Positions 6,849 through 15,139 of a stretch of 18,556 nucleotides of DNA are shown piece after piece (position 1 is the first letter of the stretch; every line of letters starts with the position of its first letter). The notes beneath the pieces are model-generated. The model was not told the origin of the DNA. It saw only the letters and a program-made list of their open reading frames with translations, and searched no databases. The DNA is taken from positions 1 through 18,556 of the forward strand of contig RFKI01000295.1 in the NCBI GenBank assembly GCA_003694355.1, read 5' to 3'. The position numbers and the translations under genes are program-made. Source of the DNA: Bdellovibrio sp. (GTDB taxonomy: Bacteria > Bdellovibrionota > Bdellovibrionia > Bdellovibrionales > UBA1609).

Positions 6849-8335
6849 GGACTTTCTGGTTTTTCTCGACCATCCAAGTGAGGGATAAAAAGGATCATTA
6901 CCATGGAAGGAACTGTAATTAAAAAACTTAATCCAAAATACGAGGAAAATCCAACGGCATCTGCCAAAAAACCACTCATAACTCCAGCCACCGTAAAACT
7001 TAAACTCATTAAAGCTGTAAGAATAGCCATATGGGCAGCTTTATGGCGAGGATCCACACATCGCAATAAATAAACCATAAAAACAGCTGTCCCTAAACCA
7101 GCACCAAATTGCTCCAAACAAATCACTGATCCAGACACCCAAAGACTCACTGGCTGATGAGAAGCATAATTGGCAAGCCACATGTATAAGAGATTTAAAA
7201 CATTTTGAGCAAGAACAAAGGGCCAAATCCATCGTCGCAAACCTTGCTTAGCAATTAACCACCCTCCCAACAGAGTGGCAATAATGCCAGCCAAAGTCCC
7301 AACTGTTCCATTCAGCAAGCCATAGGTATCTATAGTCAGCCCCACAACATCTTTTAAAAAGGGGTATTTCATTTTTGTCAGAAAAGATTCTCCAGCTCGA
7401 TAAAGAACAATAAAAATAAGAATCAGAGAAATTTTTTCTTGAGATAAAAAATCAATATAAGCTTTGGCAAAAGGACTTTCGCTCTTCTTAACTTTTCTCT
7501 GAAGAGTTGGCAAAAAAGCCAACAACACAAAAAGAACCACTAAAAGTAAAAGCCCTACCCACTGAGCAGCAGACAAATGAGATAGCCCTGGAAGACTCGT
7601 AATGGGGCTCGTTAATTTTTGCCAGTATTGAGAAATAATATGTGTGGAGTTTTCCAAAGCAACTCCTGTCGCTATCAAAAAACTCGTTGCAAGAATCTTC
7701 CAGCGCCATACGCCTTGAAATAAAGCTTTTAGAGGATTTTCTGGCGTTTCCACCTTAGGTAAAGCTTTCCAATGGTAAAACAAAAGCAAAAACATCATGA
7801 TAGCAAGAGCTAAAAAACCTAACTCCCAACCAACTTTTCCAACAAAAATCACTATGGGGCCAGACACTAAAATATAGGCTACCCTCCAAGCCATCGCCCG
7901 ATAACCCACATACTTCGCCTGATCCTCTTCATTAAGGGCCTCCAGATAAAATCCATCAATAGAAATATCATGTGTGGCCGCTAGAATAGCCATTAAAAAT
8001 AAAACTACAGAAATCAGAAAAAAAGTTTTCCCTGCCACCAAAAAAGATAAAGAAACCAATAGAACAGAAAGGAAAATCTCGATCCATAACAGCCAAAGTC
8101 GTTTTGTGCCAAACTGATCCAGAAGAGGCCCCCACAAAAACTTTAAATTCCAAGGAAGATGAAACAATGAAGTTAAACCTATGGCTTCCAGGCTAGCTCC
8201 CATTTCTTTAAATAAAATTTCAGGCAAGGAGTGAATAATAGTGTACGGATATCCTTCCGCAAAATAAGTGGTTTGAACCCATAAAACAGGTTTTTTCCAC
8301 CACTTAACTTTTTTGGTTTTCTCTAAAGACTCCAA
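6845..8335 (-). CDS. AmpG-like MFS permease
   Basis: A 496-residue polytopic inner-membrane protein of the major facilitator superfamily, with about 12 hydrophobic helices separated by a longer cytoplasmic loop near 275-300. The first transmembrane block (VLWVQTTYFAEGYPY), LFHLPWNLKFLWGP (58-70) and the fourth-helix motif AATHDISIDGF (119-129) resemble the AmpG/PAT family (muropeptide importers; also related acetyl-CoA transporters). Substrate is therefore suggested as anhydro-muropeptide, but not shown. The start is a TTG at 8335 with GGAAGG about 7 bases upstream; no ATG occurs before residue 45. It overlaps the alaS stop by 13 bases, so the two are translationally coupled. The end overlaps the Nudix gene by 4 bases in convergent orientation. 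Confidence 0.8.
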   Translation of the reverse strand: MESLEKTKKVKWWKKPVLWVQTTYFAEGYPYTIIHSLPEILFKEMGASLEAIGLTSLFHLPWNLKFLWGPLLDQFGTKRLWLLWIEIFLSVLLVSLSFLVAGKTFFLISVVLFLMAILAATHDISIDGFYLEALNEEDQAKYVGYRAMAWRVAYILVSGPIVIFVGKVGWELGFLALAIMMFLLLFYHWKALPKVETPENPLKALFQGVWRWKILATSFLIATGVALENSTHIISQYWQKLTSPITSLPGLSHLSAAQWVGLLLLVVLFVLLAFLPTLQRKVKKSESPFAKAYIDFLSQEKISLILIFIVLYRAGESFLTKMKYPFLKDVVGLTIDTYGLLNGTVGTLAGIIATLLGGWLIAKQGLRRWIWPFVLAQNVLNLLYMWLANYASHQPVSLWVSGSVICLEQFGAGLGTAVFMVYLLRCVDPRHKAAHMAILTALMSLSFTVAGVMSGFLADAVGFSSYFGLSFLITVPSMVMILFIPHLDGREKPESP

Positions 8336-10911
8336 TCTTTACCTTCCCAACCCCATAGATCTTCTAATAGATGTACATCGCCTCCGCCCCCTTGAGCAAA
8401 CTTCTCTTTTCCACCACCTCGTCCGCCTATAACTCCCAAAACTTTTTGCAACAAGTCCTTAGCTGGCACCTCTTTTTGAGAAGACCACACAAAAACTTTT
8501 AAACCTTTGTCCGACTGACCGAACAAACAAACAAAATCAAATTTTTTCGAAGCTAAAAGGCTGTCTCCCTTTTGCTTAAGAAGCTTATCTGTCACTTCTG
8601 ACACACCCAAAAACAAACGGCCTTTATGTATAGAAACCACTTTCTCTTTTAAAAACACAACATCTTTAATACTTTCTTTCTTGGTCTCCTTACTTTTTTT
8701 CTTTAAATTTTTTACGGATTCCACAAGCGCCGCCTCAGAAGAGGACAGCTCTTGAGAGAGAGCTCTTAATATCCTTCTTTTCTCTTGTATGTACCGTATA
8801 GCTTCTTTACCTGTTACAGCTTCTATTCGACGAATGCCTTTAGCCACACTACTTTCTGAAATGATAATAAACGCTCCAATGTCTCCTGTCGCTTTCACAT
8901 GCGTGCCACCACATAGTTCCACAGAGCTATCTCCAAAGCGCACCACGCGAACCTGATCTCCATATTTTTCACCAAATAAAGCTATGGCTCCCATACTTAA
9001 AGCCTTTTCATACTCCGTCTCTACAGTTTCCTGAGGAACGTTTTCCAAAATCTTTTCATTAACCCAGTTTTCTATGGCTTCTATTTGCTCCACAGTTAAA
9101 GACTGAGCATAGGAAAAATCAAAACGCAAGCGGTCAGCATTCACTAAAGAACCCTTTTGAACCACTTGACCCCCTAACAAAGCCCTTAGAGCTGCATGTA
9201 ACAAGTGAGTGGCTGAATGATTCCGGGCCAAAGCCTTTCGTCTAAATCCCTGAACCTTCAAAAACACCTCTTGTCCCTCAGAAAGAGTCCCCTCCAATAC
9301 CGTGATTCGATGAGCAAATACCCCGCCTCCAACCTTGATACAATCTGTGATCTGGGCTTTACCACCTGACCACAAAACTTCACCCACATCTGCTTTTTGG
9401 CCTCCACTTTCTGCATAAAAAGGAGTTTGATCCAAAAAAATCCACCCCTTTTTCTCGGAGCCCAAATCTTTTATTCGTTGTTTGTGATCATCTAAAATCC
9501 GAATCACTTTAGAATGGGTCTCTAAAGTTTCATAACCCACAAAAGAAGTGGGGCTTAAGTCTTCTGTTTCTTTTTCTAACCTCTCCATTGTTTGATCACC
9601 CTTTGACCCTAAAACCCGAGATATATTTCGATGATGTTCATATTCTTTTTTATAAGTGTCCTCATCCAGAGCCACACCCCTTTCCTGCAAATGAGACTTT
9701 AAAATATCCAGAGGCACTCCATAAGTGGAAACTAACTCAAAGGCCTTCTGCCCAGGGAAAGTAGGGCCTTTAAGAGATTGAAGTTCCTTGTCAACTAAAG
9801 ACAACCCTCTCTCTATAACAGGAACAAATTCATTAAGTTCTTGACGGACCTGTTCCAAGATAAAATCCTTTTCTCGTTTCAAGTGCTTATACCAATCTGA
9901 ATGAAGTTGTATCACTTCTTCAATAAGAGGACTAAAATCAACATGTTTCTCTCCAACACTTAAAACATGAGCCGCACATTTTCTTAAAAGGCGACGAGGA
10001 ACATACCCCTGTCCTTCATTTCCGGGGATCACCTTTTCGGCCAAAATAAATGTTACAGCCCGCAAGTGATCTGTTAAAATACGAGCTCGACGCACACTCA
10101 AACCTTTATAGAGGTCCATAACTGACTGATATATTTGCGAAAGGATATCCGTCTCATACACTGACTGAACAGAATTCAACACCATCGCCATGCGTTCCAC
10201 ACCTGAACCCGTATCGACACTCTTCATGGAAAGAGGCTCAAAGCGCCCTTCTTTTGTTTTATTCAACTCCATAAAGACGCCAGCATTCCAAATTTCTATA
10301 TAACGACCCTTGGTATCAAACTCCACTTCTCCTGCTTTATAGGTTGGACCAAAAGCTTCTCCTGTATCAAAAAATACCTCTGTACAAGGACCACAAGGAC
10401 CTGTTTCGCCAGCTGGCCCCCAAAAGTTATCCTCTCCAAGCATCACAATATGATCTCTTGGAATCCCAACTTTCTCCCATGCCGACGCGGACTCCAAATC
10501 TGGTTTAAGTCCCAGCTTATCATTTCCTTCATAAACAGTGACAAAAAGCTTTTCCTTAGGAAAGCCAAATCCATTAACCAAAAGATCAAAAGCTAACTCA
10601 ATGGCCTTTTCTTTATAATAATCGCCAATTGACCAGCTCCCCATCATTTCAAAAAGAGTTAAGTGGTGGCGGTCCCCCACATCCTCAATATCAATTGTTC
10701 GGATACACGGCTGCACATTACATAACCGCGGATGAGGTGGTTTTTCTTTTCCTAAAAAGAAGGGTTTTAAAGGAGCCATTCCAGAATTTACAAAAAGAAG
10801 AGTAGGGTCATTAACGGGAATCAGCGAAGAACTTTTTATTCTCAAATGATCCTTATTTTCAAAAAAAGAAATAAAAGTTTCCTTTATTTCAAAACTGTTA
10901 AGCTTTTTCAT
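8323..10911 (-). CDS. alaS: alanine--tRNA ligase
   Basis: An 862-residue class II aminoacyl-tRNA synthetase that charges tRNA-Ala and clears mischarged Ser/Gly. The catalytic domain carries motif 2 (RHHLTLFEMMGSWSIGDYYK, 81-100) and motif 3 (GSGVERMAMVL, from 236). The editing domain keeps its zinc ligands: HSATH (His565, His569) and CGGTH (Cys667, His671). The C-Ala domain includes coiled coil at about 715-760 and the Gly-rich GGRGGGKEKFAQGGG (829-843). Length is close to E. coli AlaS (876). All diagnostic residues are intact. The ATG at 10911 has AGAAG upstream. It is 24 bases downstream of the rhodanese lipoprotein gene and overlaps the MFS gene, so it is the middle gene of a three-gene minus-strand operon. 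Confidence 0.97.
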   Translation of the reverse strand: MKKLNSFEIKETFISFFENKDHLRIKSSSLIPVNDPTLLFVNSGMAPLKPFFLGKEKPPHPRLCNVQPCIRTIDIEDVGDRHHLTLFEMMGSWSIGDYYKEKAIELAFDLLVNGFGFPKEKLFVTVYEGNDKLGLKPDLESASAWEKVGIPRDHIVMLGEDNFWGPAGETGPCGPCTEVFFDTGEAFGPTYKAGEVEFDTKGRYIEIWNAGVFMELNKTKEGRFEPLSMKSVDTGSGVERMAMVLNSVQSVYETDILSQIYQSVMDLYKGLSVRRARILTDHLRAVTFILAEKVIPGNEGQGYVPRRLLRKCAAHVLSVGEKHVDFSPLIEEVIQLHSDWYKHLKREKDFILEQVRQELNEFVPVIERGLSLVDKELQSLKGPTFPGQKAFELVSTYGVPLDILKSHLQERGVALDEDTYKKEYEHHRNISRVLGSKGDQTMERLEKETEDLSPTSFVGYETLETHSKVIRILDDHKQRIKDLGSEKKGWIFLDQTPFYAESGGQKADVGEVLWSGGKAQITDCIKVGGGVFAHRITVLEGTLSEGQEVFLKVQGFRRKALARNHSATHLLHAALRALLGGQVVQKGSLVNADRLRFDFSYAQSLTVEQIEAIENWVNEKILENVPQETVETEYEKALSMGAIALFGEKYGDQVRVVRFGDSSVELCGGTHVKATGDIGAFIIISESSVAKGIRRIEAVTGKEAIRYIQEKRRILRALSQELSSSEAALVESVKNLKKKSKETKKESIKDVVFLKEKVVSIHKGRLFLGVSEVTDKLLKQKGDSLLASKKFDFVCLFGQSDKGLKVFVWSSQKEVPAKDLLQKVLGVIGGRGGGKEKFAQGGGGDVHLLEDLWGWEGKDWSL

Positions 10912-10935
10912 AAATCTTCTAGCTCCGCTTTTCAG

Positions 10936-11364
10936 TTAGTTAGAAGGCCAGTCCTGATACCCCCCCAAGTTTGTGACCTTCTTATAGCCATACTTTAATA
11001 AAATTTCCTTAGCCCTAGCCGCTCTTCCCCCAGATTGACAATAAACAACTATGGGCTTGCTTTTATCTCCCTTGGTCCACTCTTCTATCTTTTGAATCTG
11101 TCTTTCGAAATCTTGTATAGGTAAAAGCTTTGCCCCCTTAATATGACCTCTTTCATATTCTCCTGGAGTCCGAACATCCAAAAGAAGAGCTCCCTGTTCT
11201 TCCACAAGCTTTTTAGCCAATTGAGGGTCTCGATCTGGCAACCCTTGAGAAGCTGAAAATTCACTGCCTTTTAAAACAGTCTTTGTTTTAGGCGCCTCCT
11301 TTTTACAACCCCCAGAAATCACGAACCCAACAACTAAAACAAGAAGTCCCATAAATCTTAGCAT
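10936..11364 (-). CDS. rhodanese-domain lipoprotein
   Basis: A 142-residue secreted lipoprotein with a single rhodanese domain. The signal peptide MLRFMGLLVLVVGFVISGGC ends in a lipobox with Cys20, followed by Lys-Lys. The rhodanese fold is visible as LLLDVRTPGEYERGHIKGA (60-78) and the active loop YCQSGGRA, with catalytic Cys109, then GGYQDW (134-139). It should carry a persulfide on Cys109 in the periplasm; the acceptor is unknown. The ATG at 11364 has a strong AAGGAG Shine-Dalgarno. It is the first gene of the operon with alaS, an odd partner for a periplasmic sulfurtransferase, so the linkage may just be shared transcription. Confidence 0.9.
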   Translation of the reverse strand: MLRFMGLLVLVVGFVISGGCKKEAPKTKTVLKGSEFSASQGLPDRDPQLAKKLVEEQGALLLDVRTPGEYERGHIKGAKLLPIQDFERQIQKIEEWTKGDKSKPIVVYCQSGGRAARAKEILLKYGYKKVTNLGGYQDWPSN

Positions 11365-11440
11365 CTTCTTCTCCTTTTAAAAAATTTCTGTTTCCCTGAC
11401 TAATATACATACCTCGAGACTTTTAAAATAAAAACCTTTT

Positions 11441-11468
11441 TTTATAGGCATAGATTTTACTTATACAA
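11441..11468 (-). promoter_or_regulatory. candidate promoter of the rhodanese-alaS-MFS operon
   Basis: On the minus strand TTGTAT (11468-11463) and TATAAA (11446-11441) are 16 bases apart. Initiation would be near 11434, giving a leader of about 70 bases. The -35 box overlaps the left arm of the terminator-like hairpin read on the other strand. Confidence 0.35.
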
Positions 11469-11492
11469 GAGCCAAAAAATGGCTCTTTTTTT
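11467..11492 (+). terminator. Rho-independent terminator, plus-strand orientation
   Basis: AAGAGCCA (11467-11474), a five-A loop and TGGCTCTT (11480-11487) make an 8-bp perfect stem, and the 3' side runs into seven T (11486-11492). On the minus strand the stem is followed by GTATAA, so the T tract supports plus-strand use only. No plus-strand gene ends upstream of it: the gene to its left is transcribed leftwards. Confidence 0.7.
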
Positions 11493-11590
11493 GTCAAAGA
11501 TCCTTTTTACGAAAAAATCCATAAAGCATCATGGAATTTTCACATGATTTTTGGTATAGAAGTTGAGGGGTTTATAGGGGGAGGCAACAA

Positions 11591-12457
11591 GTGATACAAA
11601 AAGCTCTTTATAGCAGCCTATTCCTCTTCGGGATAAGCTTTGCTGGAAACAAGGCTTGGAGTCATGCTATCTTTAAGAAAACAAACCCAAATACTTCTTG
11701 CGCCAAACACCTGCATTCTTCTTCTCCAAACGCCTTACTCCCACAAATAAAAGTCTTTTTAGAGGAGCTCCCAGACCTCAAACCCGCTCAAGAAAAAATA
11801 AAGTCTCTTTACGGAAAAGAACATCCCAGAAACTATATTAAAGGACGCCCCCGGTTTTTTGACCACCACCTTCAACTCTTCTACCCCCCTCGCGGTGAAT
11901 CTTTAATTATGAAAAAATCAGTGCCCTCTTTTGTTGAGTTCCAATTAAAACCTGGAGACTACACTCTTATTGCCTTTCATCGCCTGAGTATGGAAGACTA
12001 CTGGATCAATTATGTCGCTATTAACGGCATTGGACTTGTCCAGGTAAAGGCCTTACGCGGCCCTCGATTAGGGGAAACCAATGACGCCTTAAAGCAGGAA
12101 ACCTTAAGAGTTGAGAAGGGCCTTCATTTCCTTTCTGAACAAGGTCTTTTAACTCCCAACTTTTTTGGCGTTTATCATGATGCTCATCAAACCTCTAAAA
12201 CTCTCATTGTCATGGAGTATATCCACGGCCTGCGCCTTAAAGACTTGGAAAGTCTTCTCAATAAAAAACAAATATCCCAACAACAATTTTCTATGGCAGC
12301 TGATGAACTCTCAAAAATCATGGAAAAAATTAAAAAAATCCAAAAGTCTTCTATCTATAAGCTGTTTTTAAAAGAAAATAAATTAAGCTCTCTTCTTGTG
12401 ACAGAAGATGATTTCATTTACTCAAACGGCAAATGGGTGCTCACCAGTATTCACTAG
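11591..12457 (+). CDS. predicted exported protein with a truncated, degenerate kinase-like fold
   Basis: A 288-residue protein not assigned to a named family. Residues 1-26 look like a Sec signal peptide ending SHA. The C-terminal half resembles a protein-kinase or aminoglycoside-kinase small lobe: VQVKALRG (150-157) like the strand-3 Lys (Lys153), a helix with Glu170/Glu175 like alpha-C, and the hinge LIVMEYIHG (205-213). The end, LLVTEDDFIYSNGKWVLTSIH, resembles the strand before the metal-binding DFG of kinases (pattern VTEDG-W-L-DF), but the Asp is missing, the protein stops there, and no HxD catalytic loop is seen. If kinase-like it is a pseudokinase. The GTG start at 11591 follows GGGGGAGG at ideal spacing. 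It is monocistronic and convergent with the AAA_28 gene, sharing a CTAG stop overlap. The kinase resemblance is inference by eye. Confidence 0.7.
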   Translation: MIQKALYSSLFLFGISFAGNKAWSHAIFKKTNPNTSCAKHLHSSSPNALLPQIKVFLEELPDLKPAQEKIKSLYGKEHPRNYIKGRPRFFDHHLQLFYPPRGESLIMKKSVPSFVEFQLKPGDYTLIAFHRLSMEDYWINYVAINGIGLVQVKALRGPRLGETNDALKQETLRVEKGLHFLSEQGLLTPNFFGVYHDAHQTSKTLIVMEYIHGLRLKDLESLLNKKQISQQQFSMAADELSKIMEKIKKIQKSSIYKLFLKENKLSSLLVTEDDFIYSNGKWVLTSIH

Positions 12458-13050
12458 TACCCATTTGTATGAATCAGCCCTTTAATCACTTTAATAGCTA
12501 ATTCCAACTTTTTAATGAAAGATTGTTGATGAGGAATAAAATAATAATTTTTATGTTGCGACCACACTTCCTGAAGTTTCTTATCTAATTCCCGAGCCTC
12601 CTCCAAGCTTTCTGTTCTCACAGGGTTTCCCCCTTCAATACTAATATTTCCAACCGCCGCACTTTCAAAAAAAATAACCGCATCATATCGTTTGAGTTCA
12701 TTTTCTAAAGATGAATGCATCATTTCAAAAAAATCCCCATCGTCCTCAGGCCAATAAATGGCACTATCAACAGTCCCTCTATCACAAAGTAAAACCCGCC
12801 CTGAATAAAGAGCTCGATGCACTTCTTCTAAATTAATTTGTACATGATATATAGCCGTTTGTGCCGCTCTTCTCGCCAAAGAATTCTTACAGCGAGGGAA
12901 GCCGCCCCTAAAAAGCATAGTTGCTGCTTCTGGGACCACCACAATCTTTTCACCAATCTCCCTGCGAATCAGGTCAGCGGCCGTTGTTTTGCCTCCACCA
13001 GGTCCTCCTGTTAAAACAATTCGAAAAGGTTTTTTATTTTGATTTTGCAA
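12454..13050 (-). CDS. P-loop ATPase/kinase of the AAA_28 type
   Basis: A 198-residue cytoplasmic P-loop NTPase. Walker A is GGPGGGKTT (15-23, Lys21), followed by VVVPEAATMLF (37-47). Walker B-like VLLCDRG has Asp90. GNPVRTES (140-147) supplies a distal Arg/Glu typical of the AAA_28 group, which also includes NadR-like nucleoside kinases. A small-molecule kinase activity is therefore as likely as a mechanical ATPase role. The start is a TTG at 13050 with AAGGGAG about 9 bases upstream; the first Met is residue 45, too late. It is the last gene of the metallopeptidase/ATP-grasp operon, 24 bases after the ligase stop. Its stop shares the palindrome CTAG with the convergent exported protein. Confidence 0.85.
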   Translation of the reverse strand: MQNQNKKPFRIVLTGGPGGGKTTAADLIRREIGEKIVVVPEAATMLFRGGFPRCKNSLARRAAQTAIYHVQINLEEVHRALYSGRVLLCDRGTVDSAIYWPEDDGDFFEMMHSSLENELKRYDAVIFFESAAVGNISIEGGNPVRTESLEEARELDKKLQEVWSQHKNYYFIPHQQSFIKKLELAIKVIKGLIHTNGY

Positions 13051-13074
13051 CTTTAAACTCCCTTCTTTAAAGCT

Positions 13075-14094
13075 TCAATGAGGATACACATAAGACAATC
13101 CCAAATGCAATATCTTGCTCAGCAACTTCTTATAATCCCAACCTAAAAACTCCGCTGATTCAGCCATCTCTTCACCAAAACCAATATCAGGGTTGGGATT
13201 CACCTCTAAAAGAAATATCTGCCCCCTGGAATTCATCCGAAGATCCATTCGGGCATAACCATTTAAGTTTAAAGCACGATAAGCTCGACGACATAAGCTA
13301 AAAATTTTCTTTTCCTGCTCGGGAAGGAGATTTTTGGCCGGTCCGGTTTGGATTCCATATTTTTTTCTATAATTTAAATCCCACTTCACTTTTCTTGTAG
13401 CAATGGGAGAACTTTTTTCTATCAACTTATTGAAAAACAGCTCCCAAACCGGCAACACCTTAAGTCTTTCATTTCCTAACACGCCTACATAAAATTCTCG
13501 TCCATCAATATATGTTTCTGCCAAAACATCCGTTCCGAATCTTTCCCACAAGTACTTTACACGTTTTACAAGTTCTTCTTCATTTTTAACAATGCTTTCT
13601 TGAGAGATTCCTAACGAAGCTTCTTCATTCACTGTCTTAACAAATAAAGGAAAAGATAATCTAGATGGCACAGATATTTTTTTATTTCGTCGATAAACAA
13701 CAAATTGAGGCGTAGGAATACGGTGATACGACAAAATCTTTTTAGAAAGAGCTTTGTCTCTAGCTAAAAGCAACCCTCTCGAAGAAGCCCCCGTGTAGTG
13801 TATCCCCAATAATTCCAAATAGCTCACCACATGGCAGTCAAACACAGATTCTCCTGCAAATTCCTCTAAAAGATTAAAAACAATATGAGGCTTCATAGAT
13901 TCAATAGATTTTTTGAGAGGACGTAGATCATCATAAATACCCACGCATTGAACTTCATGCTTCATTGCCTTTAAAGCTTGAACAACATCATATTCTGTTT
14001 TCCATGGAGCCTGCTCTCTTTCTTCTTTAGATGGGCAAATGTCAGGAGGGATCAGGTCCTGATGAACCAAAACAAGGACTCTTAATTTTTTCAT
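13075..14094 (-). CDS. D-Ala-D-Ala ligase-like ATP-grasp enzyme (non-canonical)
   Basis: A 339-residue ATP-grasp ligase of the Ddl-related class, forming an amide bond from two amino acids or an amino acid and a peptide with ATP. Visible are FNLLEEFAGES (73-83), YTGASSRGLLLARDK (100-114), the nucleotide-binding FPLFVKTVNEEASLGIS (148-164, Lys153), AETYIDGREF (192-201) and the metal site ARMDLR (281-286, Asp284) with LLEVNPNPDIG (295-305, Glu297 and Asn299). Catalytic residues are intact. The end of the active site reads NPNPDIG where cell-wall Ddl has NTxPGMT, so this is probably not the peptidoglycan enzyme. The ATG at 14094 has almost no Shine-Dalgarno and begins 12 bases after the metallopeptidase stop, which suggests coupled translation. 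Product unknown. Confidence 0.87.
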   Translation of the reverse strand: MKKLRVLVLVHQDLIPPDICPSKEEREQAPWKTEYDVVQALKAMKHEVQCVGIYDDLRPLKKSIESMKPHIVFNLLEEFAGESVFDCHVVSYLELLGIHYTGASSRGLLLARDKALSKKILSYHRIPTPQFVVYRRNKKISVPSRLSFPLFVKTVNEEASLGISQESIVKNEEELVKRVKYLWERFGTDVLAETYIDGREFYVGVLGNERLKVLPVWELFFNKLIEKSSPIATRKVKWDLNYRKKYGIQTGPAKNLLPEQEKKIFSLCRRAYRALNLNGYARMDLRMNSRGQIFLLEVNPNPDIGFGEEMAESAEFLGWDYKKLLSKILHLGLSYVYPH

Positions 14095-14106
14095 ACCTAT
14101 TTATTT

Positions 14107-15066
14107 TCACAAAAGGATGCGATGACGTCCACAATTGAGATGCTCTCTTACTTGAAGTGTCACAAGATGGAGAAAGCCTCTATTGATCTGTGGCGGACCT
14201 AATTCATCCTGCCGAATCACTTCCATCATTTCTTTTATAATGGGGGCAATTTTATATTTAGGAACTCCTATTTGTTCAGATACTTTATCTCTTAGAATTT
14301 TTTGGACCGTCATTATAGAAGAAGCCGTGTTTTTCTGTCTTAAACAGGATTGTCTAAACTGCTTCTGTATTAAAAATCTTTGACGGTAGTAATACCTTTT
14401 CTTTTGATAATATTGTGCCAAAGTGATTTTTTTCTGACTTAATGGTTCCACTTTTTTTGTATTTTTAAGGGCAGGCTCTTTCAAAGACTTCAGCAGCTTA
14501 TCCATATAAATTAACTTCTTATAAACAGGCCATGACCTATACTTTCGTCTCCACTGACTCTGTGGATCTAGCCATACAGCAAAGGTTTCTGCAAAGTCCT
14601 CATCAGGGTGACTTTGTGCATACCCATCCCCAAGATAATTCACATACTTCCGACTATAAAGCACAGGTTCATAACTTTTAGGATAAGGTTTTTCTGAAGG
14701 ACCAAAAAGTTCACGACGCAAAGAACACCTTCGCAATTTATAAGCATTATCAATAGCATGACCTGTTTCATGTCTTAAAAGTCGCATAAAAGAACGAGAG
14801 CTATGCCCCTCTACCTCAAATCCTTTCAGTCGCTCCAAACGCTTTAAACGTTCATCTAACAGGTAAAAAGGCAAAGCAAAACCAGGAACTCCATCTGGAC
14901 AAAACCATTCATCAGACACCCAAATATGCGGACGCCATGAAATCCCTTTTCGATCCAATTCCTTGTATAGTTTTGAAATATGCTCCTGAATCCAATGGTG
15001 ATTCTCTAGAGGAGGGATAGGTAAATCACAAAGCCTTGTTTGCAACAAAGTCTTAAAATGGCTCAT
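14107..15066 (-). CDS. putative zinc-binding metallopeptidase (Peptidase_Mx-like)
   Basis: A 319-residue protein. The early block WVSDEWFCPDGVPGFALPFY (49-68) is typical of a family of putative zinc metallopeptidases. The zinc motif HETGH is at 99-103 (His99, Glu100, His103), and SHPDEDFAETFAVWL (152-166) supplies the third ligand, most likely Asp157 or Glu160. Residues 205-319 are a basic, Tyr/Gln/Arg-rich helical tail with no recognised fold. No signal peptide, so it should act in the cytoplasm. The ATG at 15066 has a weak RBS (AAGAAG) within a possible promoter. It is the first gene of the operon with the ATP-grasp ligase and the AAA_28 ATPase, which implies work on the same substrate. It is transcribed away from the winged-helix regulator 73 bases to its right. 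Confidence 0.8.
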   Translation of the reverse strand: MSHFKTLLQTRLCDLPIPPLENHHWIQEHISKLYKELDRKGISWRPHIWVSDEWFCPDGVPGFALPFYLLDERLKRLERLKGFEVEGHSSRSFMRLLRHETGHAIDNAYKLRRCSLRRELFGPSEKPYPKSYEPVLYSRKYVNYLGDGYAQSHPDEDFAETFAVWLDPQSQWRRKYRSWPVYKKLIYMDKLLKSLKEPALKNTKKVEPLSQKKITLAQYYQKKRYYYRQRFLIQKQFRQSCLRQKNTASSIMTVQKILRDKVSEQIGVPKYKIAPIIKEMMEVIRQDELGPPQINRGFLHLVTLQVREHLNCGRHRILL

Positions 15067-15073
15067 CTCATGC

Positions 15074-15102
15074 TTCTTAATCCATTTTCTGCGTCATGTC
15101 AA
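15074..15102 (-). promoter_or_regulatory. candidate promoter of the metallopeptidase operon in the divergent gap
   Basis: A consensus-perfect -35 TTGACA on the minus strand (15102-15097) lies 17 bases from TAAGAA (15079-15074), a poor -10. Initiation would fall at about the ATG at 15066, making the mRNA nearly leaderless. The same gap carries a 6-bp inverted repeat, CGTCAT (15092-15097) and ATGACG (15123-15128), that could be an operator for the divergent regulator. Confidence 0.35.
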
Positions 15103-15139
15103 ACTTCAGGTTCAGAAAAAAAATGACGAAAAAGACTCT

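Noticed and set aside
11531..11566. 11-codon open frame upstream of the exported protein gene (MEFSHDFWYRS)
   Set aside because: No ribosome binding site and it lies after, not before, the terminator hairpin, so it does not fit a leader-peptide attenuator.
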